Shown here one piece after another: positions 1 to 5,577 of a stretch of 9,355 nt of DNA. Every line of letters starts with the position of its first letter. Within the stretch, counting starts at the first letter, position 1. Under the pieces are notes generated by a model. The model saw only the letters and a program-made list of their open reading frames with translations, was not told where the DNA came from and ran no database searches. The DNA comes from an uncultured Selenomonadaceae bacterium (GTDB lineage Bacteria > Bacillota > Negativicutes > Selenomonadales > Selenomonadaceae). The position numbers were made by a program, and so were the translations under genes. The stretch is from positions 1 through 9,355 of the forward strand of contig CAJOKY010000076.1 of assembly GCA_905235425.1 (NCBI GenBank), written 5' to 3'.

Positions 1-519
1 GTTGTGTTGACGGCGAAAATTTCGCGTCCCTCAGTCTGCAACGCTATGGAAACTCTTTTGGTTCACAAAGACATTGCAGAAGAATTTTTGCCGAAAATCG
101 CTAAGCTTATGGAAGAAAATAACGTTGAACTGCGCGGCGATGAAGTCAGCAGAAAAATTTGTCCCGAAATGAAAGAGGCTGTCGAGGAAGATTGGGAGAC
201 TGAATACAACGAATTAATTTTGTCGGTGAAAGTCGTAAATAATCTTGACGAGGCGATAGCGCACATTAACAAGTACAATACCGAACATTCGGACGCGATT
301 ATTACCGATGATAAAGACGCCGCGCAGAAATTTCAAACGCTGGTTGATGCGGCTTGCGTCTATGTCAACGCGTCAACGCGCTTTACTGACGGCTTTGAAT
401 TTGGATTCGGCGCAGAAATCGGTATCAGCACGCAAAAACTTCATGCACGCGGACCTATGGGACTTGAGGCGCTTACTACAATGAAATACTTGGTTGACGG
501 CTACGGACAGACACGGTAG
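1..519 (+). CDS. proA: Glutamate-5-semialdehyde dehydrogenase (gamma-glutamyl phosphate reductase), C-terminal part; 5' end outside window
   Basis: Cytosolic enzyme that reduces gamma-glutamyl phosphate to glutamate-5-semialdehyde with NADPH, the second step of proline synthesis from glutamate. The reading frame is open from base 1, so the gene enters from the left; 172 codons are present, against about 415 in the family. The first residues contain the active-site segment RPSVCNAMETLLVH, whose Cys is the catalytic nucleophile of this aldehyde dehydrogenase branch. Further family signatures are an HSDAIIT segment, a VYVNASTRFTDGFEFGFGAE block and the terminal HARGPMGLEALTT motif. In many Firmicutes proB lies just upstream and nadD downstream; here nadD follows only after a 1.2 kb accessory insertion. 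No convincing terminator is visible after the TAG stop. The identification is secure; the truncation is only the window edge. Confidence 0.97.
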   Translation, partial: VVLTAKISRPSVCNAMETLLVHKDIAEEFLPKIAKLMEENNVELRGDEVSRKICPEMKEAVEEDWETEYNELILSVKVVNNLDEAIAHINKYNTEHSDAIITDDKDAAQKFQTLVDAACVYVNASTRFTDGFEFGFGAEIGISTQKLHARGPMGLEALTTMKYLVDGYGQTR

Positions 520-547
520 ATTTAAGAATATCAGGCTTTTAAAAAGC

Positions 548-803
548 GCGGCATTAAAATTTTCATAAAGGCGTTGATATGCAATTTAGGTATTCTTTAC
601 GTCAAGTAGTAAAGCGTCAACCCCAATTTAAATAAAGCGCCCTCAAATGGTTTGAAAAAGCCGCTAATCTCGGCGATAAAGCGTCAATGTCACGGTTTGC
701 TTTAATGTACAAGTACGGTTACGGCGTTAAAAAAGATCTCGTCAAAGCCGCTGAATGGAAAAATAAAGCCGACAGGCTAGACAATATAGCCGAATCAGAT
801 TAA
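548..803 (+). pseudogene. Decayed Sel1-like repeat (SLR/TPR-like) protein remnant
   Basis: This fills most of the gap after proA. One frame (codons from 558) reads KGVDMQFRYSL, then degenerate residues, a TAA at 633-635, then ALKWFEKAANLGD and a second, better kept repeat containing FALMYKYGYGVKKD and KAAEW, ending at TAA 801-803. Between about 598 and 639 the Sel1 consensus continues in another frame as YVK, two stop codons (TAG 607, TAA 610), then SVNPNLNKA. Joining the pieces by assuming a 4-base deletion near 598 and a 2-base insertion near 640 restores a 36-residue unit, the standard Sel1 length. Traces of a third unit (AALK at 548-559) precede it. Sel1 repeats are helical-pair protein-interaction modules, often in secreted or regulatory proteins. 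No start codon or signal peptide remains. An intact copy may exist elsewhere in the genome. Confidence 0.8.
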
Positions 804-815
804 AAGGTAGTAGTT

Positions 816-1595
816 ATGAGCCAAAATATTTCTGACAAGATTAGAAAGTTACGTGAAAAAATTGAAGAATTGGAAAGGCAAGCCGATTCTATTCAAAAAC
901 AAGCTGATTTTGCGCGTACTCAATATGAAGAGGCATATAAAGAGGCTGAAAAATTTCGTAAGAAAGCTGACGAATTATTTTTTAACGCTTTGGATTGTGA
1001 CACCCCTGAAGAAAGCGGCAAGCTCTCCGCCGAACAAATTGTTGCAGAAATAAATGCAGAGACTCTTGAAAAATCTTCAGAACAATATGAAGCCGAAGCG
1101 GATAAATTAGACGAGAAAGCGCAGTCTTTGAAGTTTAAGGCTATGGATCTGCGTACGGAATTGGAAGACCTTAAGCGTGAACGTCGTGAAGAATTGGAAA
1201 GAAGACGCCGTGAAAAAGAATATTCCGATTTTGACGCATTTAGGGAGCGCGAAAATGAACGTCTAAGGCAAAGGATTTCCGGTGAAATCGCATATACTGA
1301 AAACATTTCCGCGCAGGTTACCCCTAAACTTTATGAACCTCCTAAACCTGTTGAACCTCCTAAACCGCCGGAAAGAAAACATTTGCCGGTACTAGCCTTT
1401 GACTTCAAAACAAAATCTTCTGACAAGCCGCAACCCTACGACGGCAATTTTGGCAATGTTGATGCGGGATTATCGGCGTTGTACAACAGTGAAAAGGCAG
1501 GTTACGAGGAGAGTACCTACATTTTCAAGGAAAGTTACGGCAATAAAAAACGTCACAATGAATATGTTGATGACGACGATTTTAACGATGATTGA
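816..1595 (+). CDS. Coiled-coil protein of unknown function with Pro-rich linker and acidic tail
   Basis: I do not recognise a family. The 259-residue product has three parts. Residues about 3-155 are highly charged (Glu, Lys, Arg, Ala) with heptad-like Leu/Ile/Ala spacing and no helix breakers except around 61-68 (CDTPEESG), suggesting two long coiled-coil segments. Residues 174-185 are a Pro-rich linker of two six-residue units (EPPKPV, EPPKPP). The rest is low-complexity and polar, with an Asp-rich end (VDDDDFNDD). No signal peptide, membrane segment or catalytic motif is visible, so a cytosolic scaffold is the simplest inference. The ATG is supported by AAGG eight bases upstream. The start lies 12 bases after the Sel1 pseudogene stop, and the end overlaps the next small gene by 8 bases. 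The gene sits in an insertion between proA and nadD, so it is probably accessory. Real as a coding sequence; function unknown. Confidence 0.75.
   Translation: MSQNISDKIRKLREKIEELERQADSIQKQADFARTQYEEAYKEAEKFRKKADELFFNALDCDTPEESGKLSAEQIVAEINAETLEKSSEQYEAEADKLDEKAQSLKFKAMDLRTELEDLKRERREELERRRREKEYSDFDAFRERENERLRQRISGEIAYTENISAQVTPKLYEPPKPVEPPKPPERKHLPVLAFDFKTKSSDKPQPYDGNFGNVDAGLSALYNSEKAGYEESTYIFKESYGNKKRHNEYVDDDDFNDD
1335..1370 (+). repeat. Two-copy 18-base tandem repeat encoding EPPKP(V/P)
   Basis: Two adjacent 18-base units, 1335-1352 and 1353-1370, share their first 14 bases (GAACCTCCTAAACC) and differ in the last four. They encode the Pro-rich linker of the coiled-coil protein. Because the unit is a multiple of three, gain or loss of copies would change linker length without breaking the frame. 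Confidence 0.8.
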
Positions 1596-1731
1596 AAAAT
1601 TTTTCGGCTATGTTCGCACGCTTAGAAATTATTGGCGCAACGACAAAGGCAGGCATGACATTTTAGATTTTCTCCGCGCAGGTTTAATAATTTCCGTGAT
1701 AAGTTTAGTTTTGATATTGGCGTTGAGGTGA
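1588..1731 (+). CDS. Small single-pass membrane protein (47 residues), unknown function
   Basis: A short reading frame starting MIEKFFGYVRTLRNYW. Its start codon overlaps the end of the coiled-coil gene (ATG at 1588, upstream TGA at 1593-1595), an arrangement typical of translational coupling; no separate Shine-Dalgarno is evident. Residues 1-30 are basic and aromatic (two Phe, two Tyr, Trp, several Arg/Lys). Residues 31-46 are strongly hydrophobic (AGLIISVISLVLILAL) and form one membrane helix ending at a final Arg, so the basic N-terminus should face the cytoplasm. The stop at 1729-1731 lies within the nadD ribosome-binding region (AGGTGA). Longer in-frame extensions upstream would run inside the coiled-coil gene out of frame and are unlikely. 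No family is recognised. It might be a partner of the coiled-coil protein or a conserved companion of nadD. Confidence 0.6.
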   Translation: MIEKFFGYVRTLRNYWRNDKGRHDILDFLRAGLIISVISLVLILALR

Positions 1732-1737
1732 TGAAAA

Positions 1738-2349
1738 TTGCGGGTAGGAATAATGGGCGGGACGTTCGATCCTATACACTTGGGACACTTGGCAACGGCT
1801 GAATCTGTACGCGAAATTTTTAAGCTTGACCAAATTTTATTTATACCTGCCGCACGCCCGCCGCACAAAGTTCAAAATCACGTGACGCCGGAAGTGCACC
1901 GCCTTATGATGACATTTCTTGCTACGCAGTCAAATGAAAATTTTCAAGTATCACCAATGGAAATTCTGCGTGACGGTCTTTCATACACGCTGAAAACTAT
2001 TGACGAGCTACATAAAAAATTCGGCGCGGCGACGGAGCTATTTTTCATAATCGGTGCGGATTCGCTTGTAGATTTGCCGAAATGGTATCATTCGCGCGAG
2101 CTTGTAAGTAAGTGTCACTTCATAGCGACGACGCGTCCAAATGTCAAGGTAAATTTTTCAGACGTAGAAAATTTTTTTGGCGATTCGGCAGATGAAAAAA
2201 TTCACCAAGTCACGACGCCCGGCATAGAAATTTCTTCCACCGAAATAAGGCGACGCGTACAAGCCGGACTTTCGATAAAGTACCTTGTGCCGGAAGTTGT
2301 CGAAGAATACATTATTAAGGAAAATTTATATAAATCTTATGAAAAATGA
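1738..2349 (+). CDS. nadD: Nicotinate-nucleotide adenylyltransferase
   Basis: Transfers AMP from ATP to nicotinate mononucleotide to give deamido-NAD, an essential late step of NAD synthesis in the cytosol. The start is TTG at 1738, preceded by AGGTGA at 1726-1731. It is chosen because the nucleotidyltransferase signature GGTFDPIHLGH then falls at residues 7-17, right behind the first beta strand (RVGIM), as in the family; its His residues form the ATP-binding (T/H)xGH-type site. The IGADS segment (105-109), PKWY (114-117) and the C-terminal ISSTEIRRR (165-173) are further NadD hallmarks. The 203 residues match the usual length of about 190-215. The gene is followed 16 bases later by yqeK, its standard neighbour in Firmicutes, and is preceded by the 47-residue membrane protein gene, whose stop codon overlaps its ribosome site. 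Confidence 0.97.
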   Translation: MRVGIMGGTFDPIHLGHLATAESVREIFKLDQILFIPAARPPHKVQNHVTPEVHRLMMTFLATQSNENFQVSPMEILRDGLSYTLKTIDELHKKFGAATELFFIIGADSLVDLPKWYHSRELVSKCHFIATTRPNVKVNFSDVENFFGDSADEKIHQVTTPGIEISSTEIRRRVQAGLSIKYLVPEVVEEYIIKENLYKSYEK

Positions 2350-2365
2350 CAGGGTGTGACTGTAA

Positions 2366-2947
2366 ATGACCGTTGACGAAATGCGCCGCGAACTTCAACG
2401 GCGGCTTAAAAAAAATCGTTTCGCGCACTCAATCGGCGTGGCAAATACCGCAGTCAAGCTGGCAAAAAAATTTGGCATTGACGAAGGTAAAGCGTATATT
2501 GCCGGATTGTTGCACGATTGCGCACGTGAATTTGAAAATGAAGATTTACCTTCCGAAGCCGTTAAACGCGGCATTGAAATAGGTGAGGTTGAAAAAGCCG
2601 TGCCGCTTTTACTGCATGCATACATAGGCGCGCAGATGGTAACCGAGATTTACGGCGTCAATGACGGGGAAATTATTCAGGCGATTTACCGTCATACCGT
2701 CGGCGCTAAAAATATGTCGGCTCTTGACAAAATAATCTACTTCGCCGATATGATTGAACCTAATCGCGATTATCCCGGCGTCAATAAACTGCGCGAACTT
2801 GCCGAAACGTCAGATGATCTCGACGAAATTATTTTAACGGCGCTGAATGAATCAATAATTTTCGTCGTACAGAAAGGCGCACTCGTTCACCCTGCAACTA
2901 TTGACGCGAGAAATTATTTGTTACTAAAAAAATTCACTTCGATTTAA
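2366..2947 (+). CDS. yqeK: Bis(5'-nucleosyl)-tetraphosphatase (symmetrical), HD-domain YqeK family
   Basis: HD-superfamily hydrolase; characterised YqeK enzymes cleave the alarmone Ap4A symmetrically to two ADP and bind a di-metal (Fe) centre. All expected ligands are visible: His21 in RFAHSIGVA, the His50-Asp51 pair in GLLHDCAR, His84 in LLLHA, His110 in IYRHT, and the Asp residues in ALDKIIYFADMIEPNR (119-134). The 193 residues match the family. ATG at 2366 is preceded by AGGGTG at 2351-2356 with a 9-base gap; the only upstream in-frame GTG runs straight into a stop, so this start is firm. It lies between nadD and the LCP gene, the classic Firmicutes arrangement, and is surely co-transcribed with them. 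In annotations it is sometimes labelled a generic HD-domain protein. Confidence 0.95.
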   Translation: MTVDEMRRELQRRLKKNRFAHSIGVANTAVKLAKKFGIDEGKAYIAGLLHDCAREFENEDLPSEAVKRGIEIGEVEKAVPLLLHAYIGAQMVTEIYGVNDGEIIQAIYRHTVGAKNMSALDKIIYFADMIEPNRDYPGVNKLRELAETSDDLDEIILTALNESIIFVVQKGALVHPATIDARNYLLLKKFTSI

Positions 2948-2950
2948 AAA

Positions 2951-3973
2951 GTGAGCAGAACCGAAATGGCTAAACAAACTGAGAATAACAGCATAAATCA
3001 AAAACGAAAAATGCTTAGTCGAATAAAGCGGCGAAAATTTTTTCGTACTATTTTTATGGGCGTTATTCTGGCGCTTATGGTATCGTCAATCTTGTTTGTC
3101 GGCTTAGGTGTGTACAACGTGGCGGGATATGTGTATAATGAAATTACGTCGATATATTACGGCTACACTGACAGAAAAACTGCGAAGACCGGACCTATTG
3201 ATCCAAAGTTTGACGGCTACACGAATATTTTAATTTTGGGAATTGACGCGGGCGATGAAGGTACGCAAAATGCCGATACAATTTTGGTGTTAAGTTTTTC
3301 CAACGATACAGGAAAATCGCGGCTGATATCTATTCCGCGTGATACATGGGTTGAGGCTGAATCGGCGAAAGGCAGGATTGGAAGTTTTTACGCGTGGGGA
3401 GGCGCCAGCTTAATGGTGCGTCACGTTGCCGCGTTGCTTGGCATTTCAATTCATCAGTACATTGTCATTGATATGAATACATTTGCCGATTTAATTGACG
3501 TGCTCGGCGGCGTCGATATTTACGTTGAAGAAGATATGGACTACGAAGACCCTGAAGCGGGATTGGAAATTCATTTGGGCAAAGGTTATCAGCACTTAGA
3601 CGGCTACGACGCGCAGAAGTATTTAAGATTTCGCGGCGAAAATTTAGGCGATGTCGGCAGGGTTCAACGTCAACAAAAATTTATACGGTCACTTTATGCA
3701 AAGGTTTTACAGCTTGAAACAATTCCAAAACTTCCCGCCATTGCAGAAATTTTTCAAAACAGAATGGAAACCAGCGCTGAAATTTTTGACTCGGCGCACT
3801 TGGCAAATGTCCTGCGCAAAATGAGCAGTGATTTACCCGCGACTATTATGTTGCCCGGTACGGAAAACGAGGAAGGCGCATTTATCCCCGACATTGAAGA
3901 AGTTGACATAATGATTAGCGAGCTGTTTCCTATTCACGAAATTAACTCGGAAGAAACGGCGAACTCGGAATAA
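2951..3973 (+). CDS. LytR-CpsA-Psr (LCP) family cell-wall polymer ligase
   Basis: LCP proteins transfer undecaprenyl-linked glycopolymers (teichoic acids, capsule or other wall glycans) onto peptidoglycan outside the membrane. The product has a basic N-terminus (residues 18-32), one membrane helix (about 33-55) and an extracellular LCP domain from about 90 to 252. Hallmarks are NILILGIDA (92-100), the Asp in NADTILVLS (107-115), SIPRDTWV (127-134) with the key Arg130, and RFRGENLGDVGR (226-237) followed by QRQQKFIRSL, whose Arg residues contact the pyrophosphate lipid. A short C-terminal region (to 340) is acidic. GTG at 2951, three bases after yqeK, and ATG at 2966 are both possible starts. 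Neither has a good Shine-Dalgarno, so the start is uncertain by five residues. It is in the same operon as yqeK and rsfS; the polymer it attaches is unknown. Confidence 0.93.
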   Translation: MSRTEMAKQTENNSINQKRKMLSRIKRRKFFRTIFMGVILALMVSSILFVGLGVYNVAGYVYNEITSIYYGYTDRKTAKTGPIDPKFDGYTNILILGIDAGDEGTQNADTILVLSFSNDTGKSRLISIPRDTWVEAESAKGRIGSFYAWGGASLMVRHVAALLGISIHQYIVIDMNTFADLIDVLGGVDIYVEEDMDYEDPEAGLEIHLGKGYQHLDGYDAQKYLRFRGENLGDVGRVQRQQKFIRSLYAKVLQLETIPKLPAIAEIFQNRMETSAEIFDSAHLANVLRKMSSDLPATIMLPGTENEEGAFIPDIEEVDIMISELFPIHEINSEETANSE

Positions 3974-4004
3974 TGACGTTTGAGATTGAAAGTTAAATTT
4001 ATAC

Positions 4005-4010
4005 AAGGAG
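4005..4010 (+). promoter_or_regulatory. Shine-Dalgarno AAGGAG that fixes the rsfS start
   Basis: AAGGAG sits eight bases before TTG 4019 and inside the longer possible reading frame that begins at 3980. It therefore favours TTG 4019 as the true rsfS start. Confidence 0.8.
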
Positions 4011-4018
4011 TGAGAAAT

Positions 4019-4369
4019 TTGGATACAAATGAAGTTGCATTAAAAATTTGCAAGGCGGCTGGCAAGACTAAGGCAGGCAACATTATCACAATGGATATGC
4101 GCGGCATTATGTTTTCAACAGATTGTTTCGTAATTTGCAACGCGGCGACGGCTACACAGGTTCGCGCCATTGCCGACAATATCGAAGAGGAACTGGATAA
4201 AGACGGCGTGCACTTTAATCACCGTGAGGGCTATCGTGAAGCCGAATGGATTTTGCTTGACTACGGCGATGTCGTGGCGCATATTTTTAAGACTGAAAGC
4301 CGCGAATATTACGCATTGGAAAAACTTTGGGGAGACGCCGAAATTAAAGCTTATGAAGATAACGCCTAA
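4019..4369 (+). CDS. rsfS: Ribosomal silencing factor RsfS (Iojap/DUF143 family)
   Basis: RsfS binds protein L14 (uL14) on the large ribosomal subunit and blocks joining with the 30S subunit, lowering translation in starvation or stationary phase. The 116-residue form starting at TTG 4019 is preferred because AAGGAG lies at 4005-4010, eight bases upstream, and the length matches the family (about 110-120). An in-frame TTG at 3980 would add 13 residues but has no ribosome site. The Iojap signature is complete: MDMRGIMFSTDCFVIC (25-40), EGYREAEWILLDYGDVVAHIF (70-90) and SREYYALEKLWGDA (94-107). It is last in the nadD-yqeK-LCP-rsfS run, 45 bases after the LCP stop. Other names for the family are YbeB and YqeL. 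Confidence 0.96.
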   Translation: MDTNEVALKICKAAGKTKAGNIITMDMRGIMFSTDCFVICNAATATQVRAIADNIEEELDKDGVHFNHREGYREAEWILLDYGDVVAHIFKTESREYYALEKLWGDAEIKAYEDNA

Positions 4370-4399
4370 AAAATTTTAATTGATACGGAGAGGGTTAAT

Positions 4400-5509
4400 T
4401 TGAATAAAACTATTCCCGCAGTTTCAATAATAATTCCAATGTATAATGCGGAAAAATATATCGGCGAATGTCTCGACAGCATTTTGGCGCAAACGTTTGA
4501 CGATTACGAAGTTATTGTGGTTGATGACGCCTCGACCGATAAAAGCCGCGACATTGTAGCAAGTTACCTGCCCAAATTTCAAGGGGGGGGGGTAGAGAGA
4601 CTCAATCTCATTTGCTCGGAAAAAAATTCCGGCGGCTGTCCCGGCGTTCCGCGTAATAAAGGTATAAGATTTGCTGGAGGCAAATATTTACTTTTTGTTG
4701 ACAACGATGACGGAATTACCAAAACTGCGCTTGAAAAAATGTTTAAAGTAGCGGAAAAATTTAATGCCGACGTTGTTTATTGTGAAAAATGTTATCGAAT
4801 TGAACAAGATGAAAAATTTACTACCGATACAACCTTGTTAAAAGAAATGGTATTAGGAAATGTTAAGTATGATTTGGTAAAGGAACCTACACTTGTTTCA
4901 AATGACATTTCTGCGCGATTAAAAGATTTTGTGGAACTCAAATTTTATGTCACGCCTTGGAATTACTTAGTTAAAAGAGATTTAATGTCAGAATATGATA
5001 TACAATTTCCCGCCATACGATACGGCGAAGATAATTTTCTGGCACTGTTTCTGTTATGTCTTGCAAAAAATATAGTTAGAGTTCCATATACCATTAATAT
5101 TCATAGAGCTAATAAAGATTCTTGGGGTTCAATGTCTTCACCAGAAATTAATGTGCGCCGTTATACCGATCATGTTTGTCAAGGTTTATCGATTATAAAT
5201 GATTTTGCCGAGAGATTTACATTTTTAAAAGAACATCCCGAATGGCGGTACACGCTTTTCCATTTTTTGGCAAATGTTCAATTCCATAGTATGATTCCGA
5301 TTTATGCACAAATTCCCGATTGGCAACTTGAACCGCTGGTTATGCGGGAACTTGATAAAATCTCAGACAAAACGGCTTTATCGACATTTCTCTTTTCGCG
5401 TATGAACGTTTTAAACTTGCAATTACTTCAAATGAATCAATTCCTTGCACAAAAAGACGCGCAGATAAACGAACTGCGACAGCAACTCGAACAAGCGCGC
5501 CCGACGTGA
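4400..5509 (+). CDS. GT-A (family 2) glycosyltransferase with an in-frame G10 tract; likely phase-variable
   Basis: Inverting sugar transferase for cell-surface glycans; donor and acceptor cannot be told from sequence. The N-terminal GT2 domain shows VSIIIPMYNAEKYIGECLDSI (8-28), the nucleotide-binding EVIVVDDASTDKS (37-49), an NSGG(x)PGVPRNKGI segment (76-89) and the metal-binding FVDNDD (99-104). There is no signal peptide or membrane segment. The last 30 residues (MNQFLAQKDAQINELRQQLE) look like a helical, coiled-coil tail. TTG 4400 is preceded by GGAGAGGG at 4387-4394. The gene lies 30 bases after rsfS and 68 before the S1 gene, on the same strand. Its middle looks AT-richer than its neighbours, suggesting later acquisition. 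A run of ten G at 4583-4592 encodes Gly62-64 and the start of Val65 in a variable loop. The frame is intact (369 residues) as given; length changes of one base would truncate it to 64 or 85 residues. Confidence 0.92.
   Translation: MNKTIPAVSIIIPMYNAEKYIGECLDSILAQTFDDYEVIVVDDASTDKSRDIVASYLPKFQGGGVERLNLICSEKNSGGCPGVPRNKGIRFAGGKYLLFVDNDDGITKTALEKMFKVAEKFNADVVYCEKCYRIEQDEKFTTDTTLLKEMVLGNVKYDLVKEPTLVSNDISARLKDFVELKFYVTPWNYLVKRDLMSEYDIQFPAIRYGEDNFLALFLLCLAKNIVRVPYTINIHRANKDSWGSMSSPEINVRRYTDHVCQGLSIINDFAERFTFLKEHPEWRYTLFHFLANVQFHSMIPIYAQIPDWQLEPLVMRELDKISDKTALSTFLFSRMNVLNLQLLQMNQFLAQKDAQINELRQQLEQARPT
4583..4592 (+). repeat. Homopolymeric G10 tract inside the glycosyltransferase gene (candidate slippage switch)
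   Basis: Ten consecutive G residues, the only such run in the window, lie in codons 62-65 of the glycosyltransferase, upstream of the metal-binding DNDD. In the present length the frame continues to full size. With nine G the codon right after the tract becomes TAG (4593-4595). With eleven G the frame meets TAA at 4654-4656. This is the layout of a contingency locus driven by slipped-strand mispairing, as known for poly-G tracts in Campylobacter and Neisseria surface genes. Confidence 0.85.
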
Positions 5510-5537
5510 TTAAAAATAAATTGTAAAAATCCTAAAC

Positions 5538-5577
5538 AGGAGGATAGCGCGGCTCTTCATTCGCCGTGCCATTTTAA
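5538..5577 (+). promoter_or_regulatory. Distant Shine-Dalgarno plus GC-rich hairpin before the cvfB-like start codon
   Basis: A perfect AGGAGG (5538-5543) lies 34 bases before ATG 5578, too far for normal initiation. An in-frame TAA at 5575-5577 rules out any longer reading frame. Between them GCGCGGC (5547-5553) can pair with GCCGTGC (5563-5569): seven base pairs including one G-U, with a 9-base loop. Folding would leave 3 + 8 = 11 bases between the Shine-Dalgarno and the ATG, close to an ordinary spacing. Inference: a structured spacer, as described for phage T2/T4 gene 38, or a regulatory site. It could also be leftover sequence with a weak non-canonical start. Confidence 0.55.

Noticed and set aside
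533..548. GCTTTTAAAAAGC as a terminator after proA
   Set aside because: The stem is AT-rich with a loop of only one to three bases and is not followed by a T run.
652..680. TTGAAA - 17 bases - GATAAA as a promoter for the coiled-coil gene
   Set aside because: The hexamers fall in the Sel1 coding remnant (FEKAANLGDK) and the -10 matches only four of six; coding origin explains the sequence.
920..1306. Minus-strand open frame of 128 codons opposite the coiled-coil gene
   Set aside because: Ser/Arg/Leu-rich composition is the mirror of a Glu/Lys-rich coiled coil; no ribosome site or family match.
1399..1731. A 110-codon open frame overlapping the end of the coiled-coil gene
   Set aside because: Its first two thirds are out of frame within the well-supported coiled-coil gene; only the last 47 codons from ATG 1588 look like a protein with a membrane helix.
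3980..4018. Longer rsfS starting at TTG 3980
   Set aside because: No Shine-Dalgarno before it, and AAGGAG at 4005-4010 is ideally placed for TTG 4019; the extra residues are not part of the Iojap family.
5547..5574. Hairpin plus TTTT before the cvfB-like gene as an intrinsic terminator of the glycosyltransferase
   Set aside because: Only four T follow and the stem lies between a perfect Shine-Dalgarno and the start codon, so a translational role fits better; a weak attenuator is not fully excluded.
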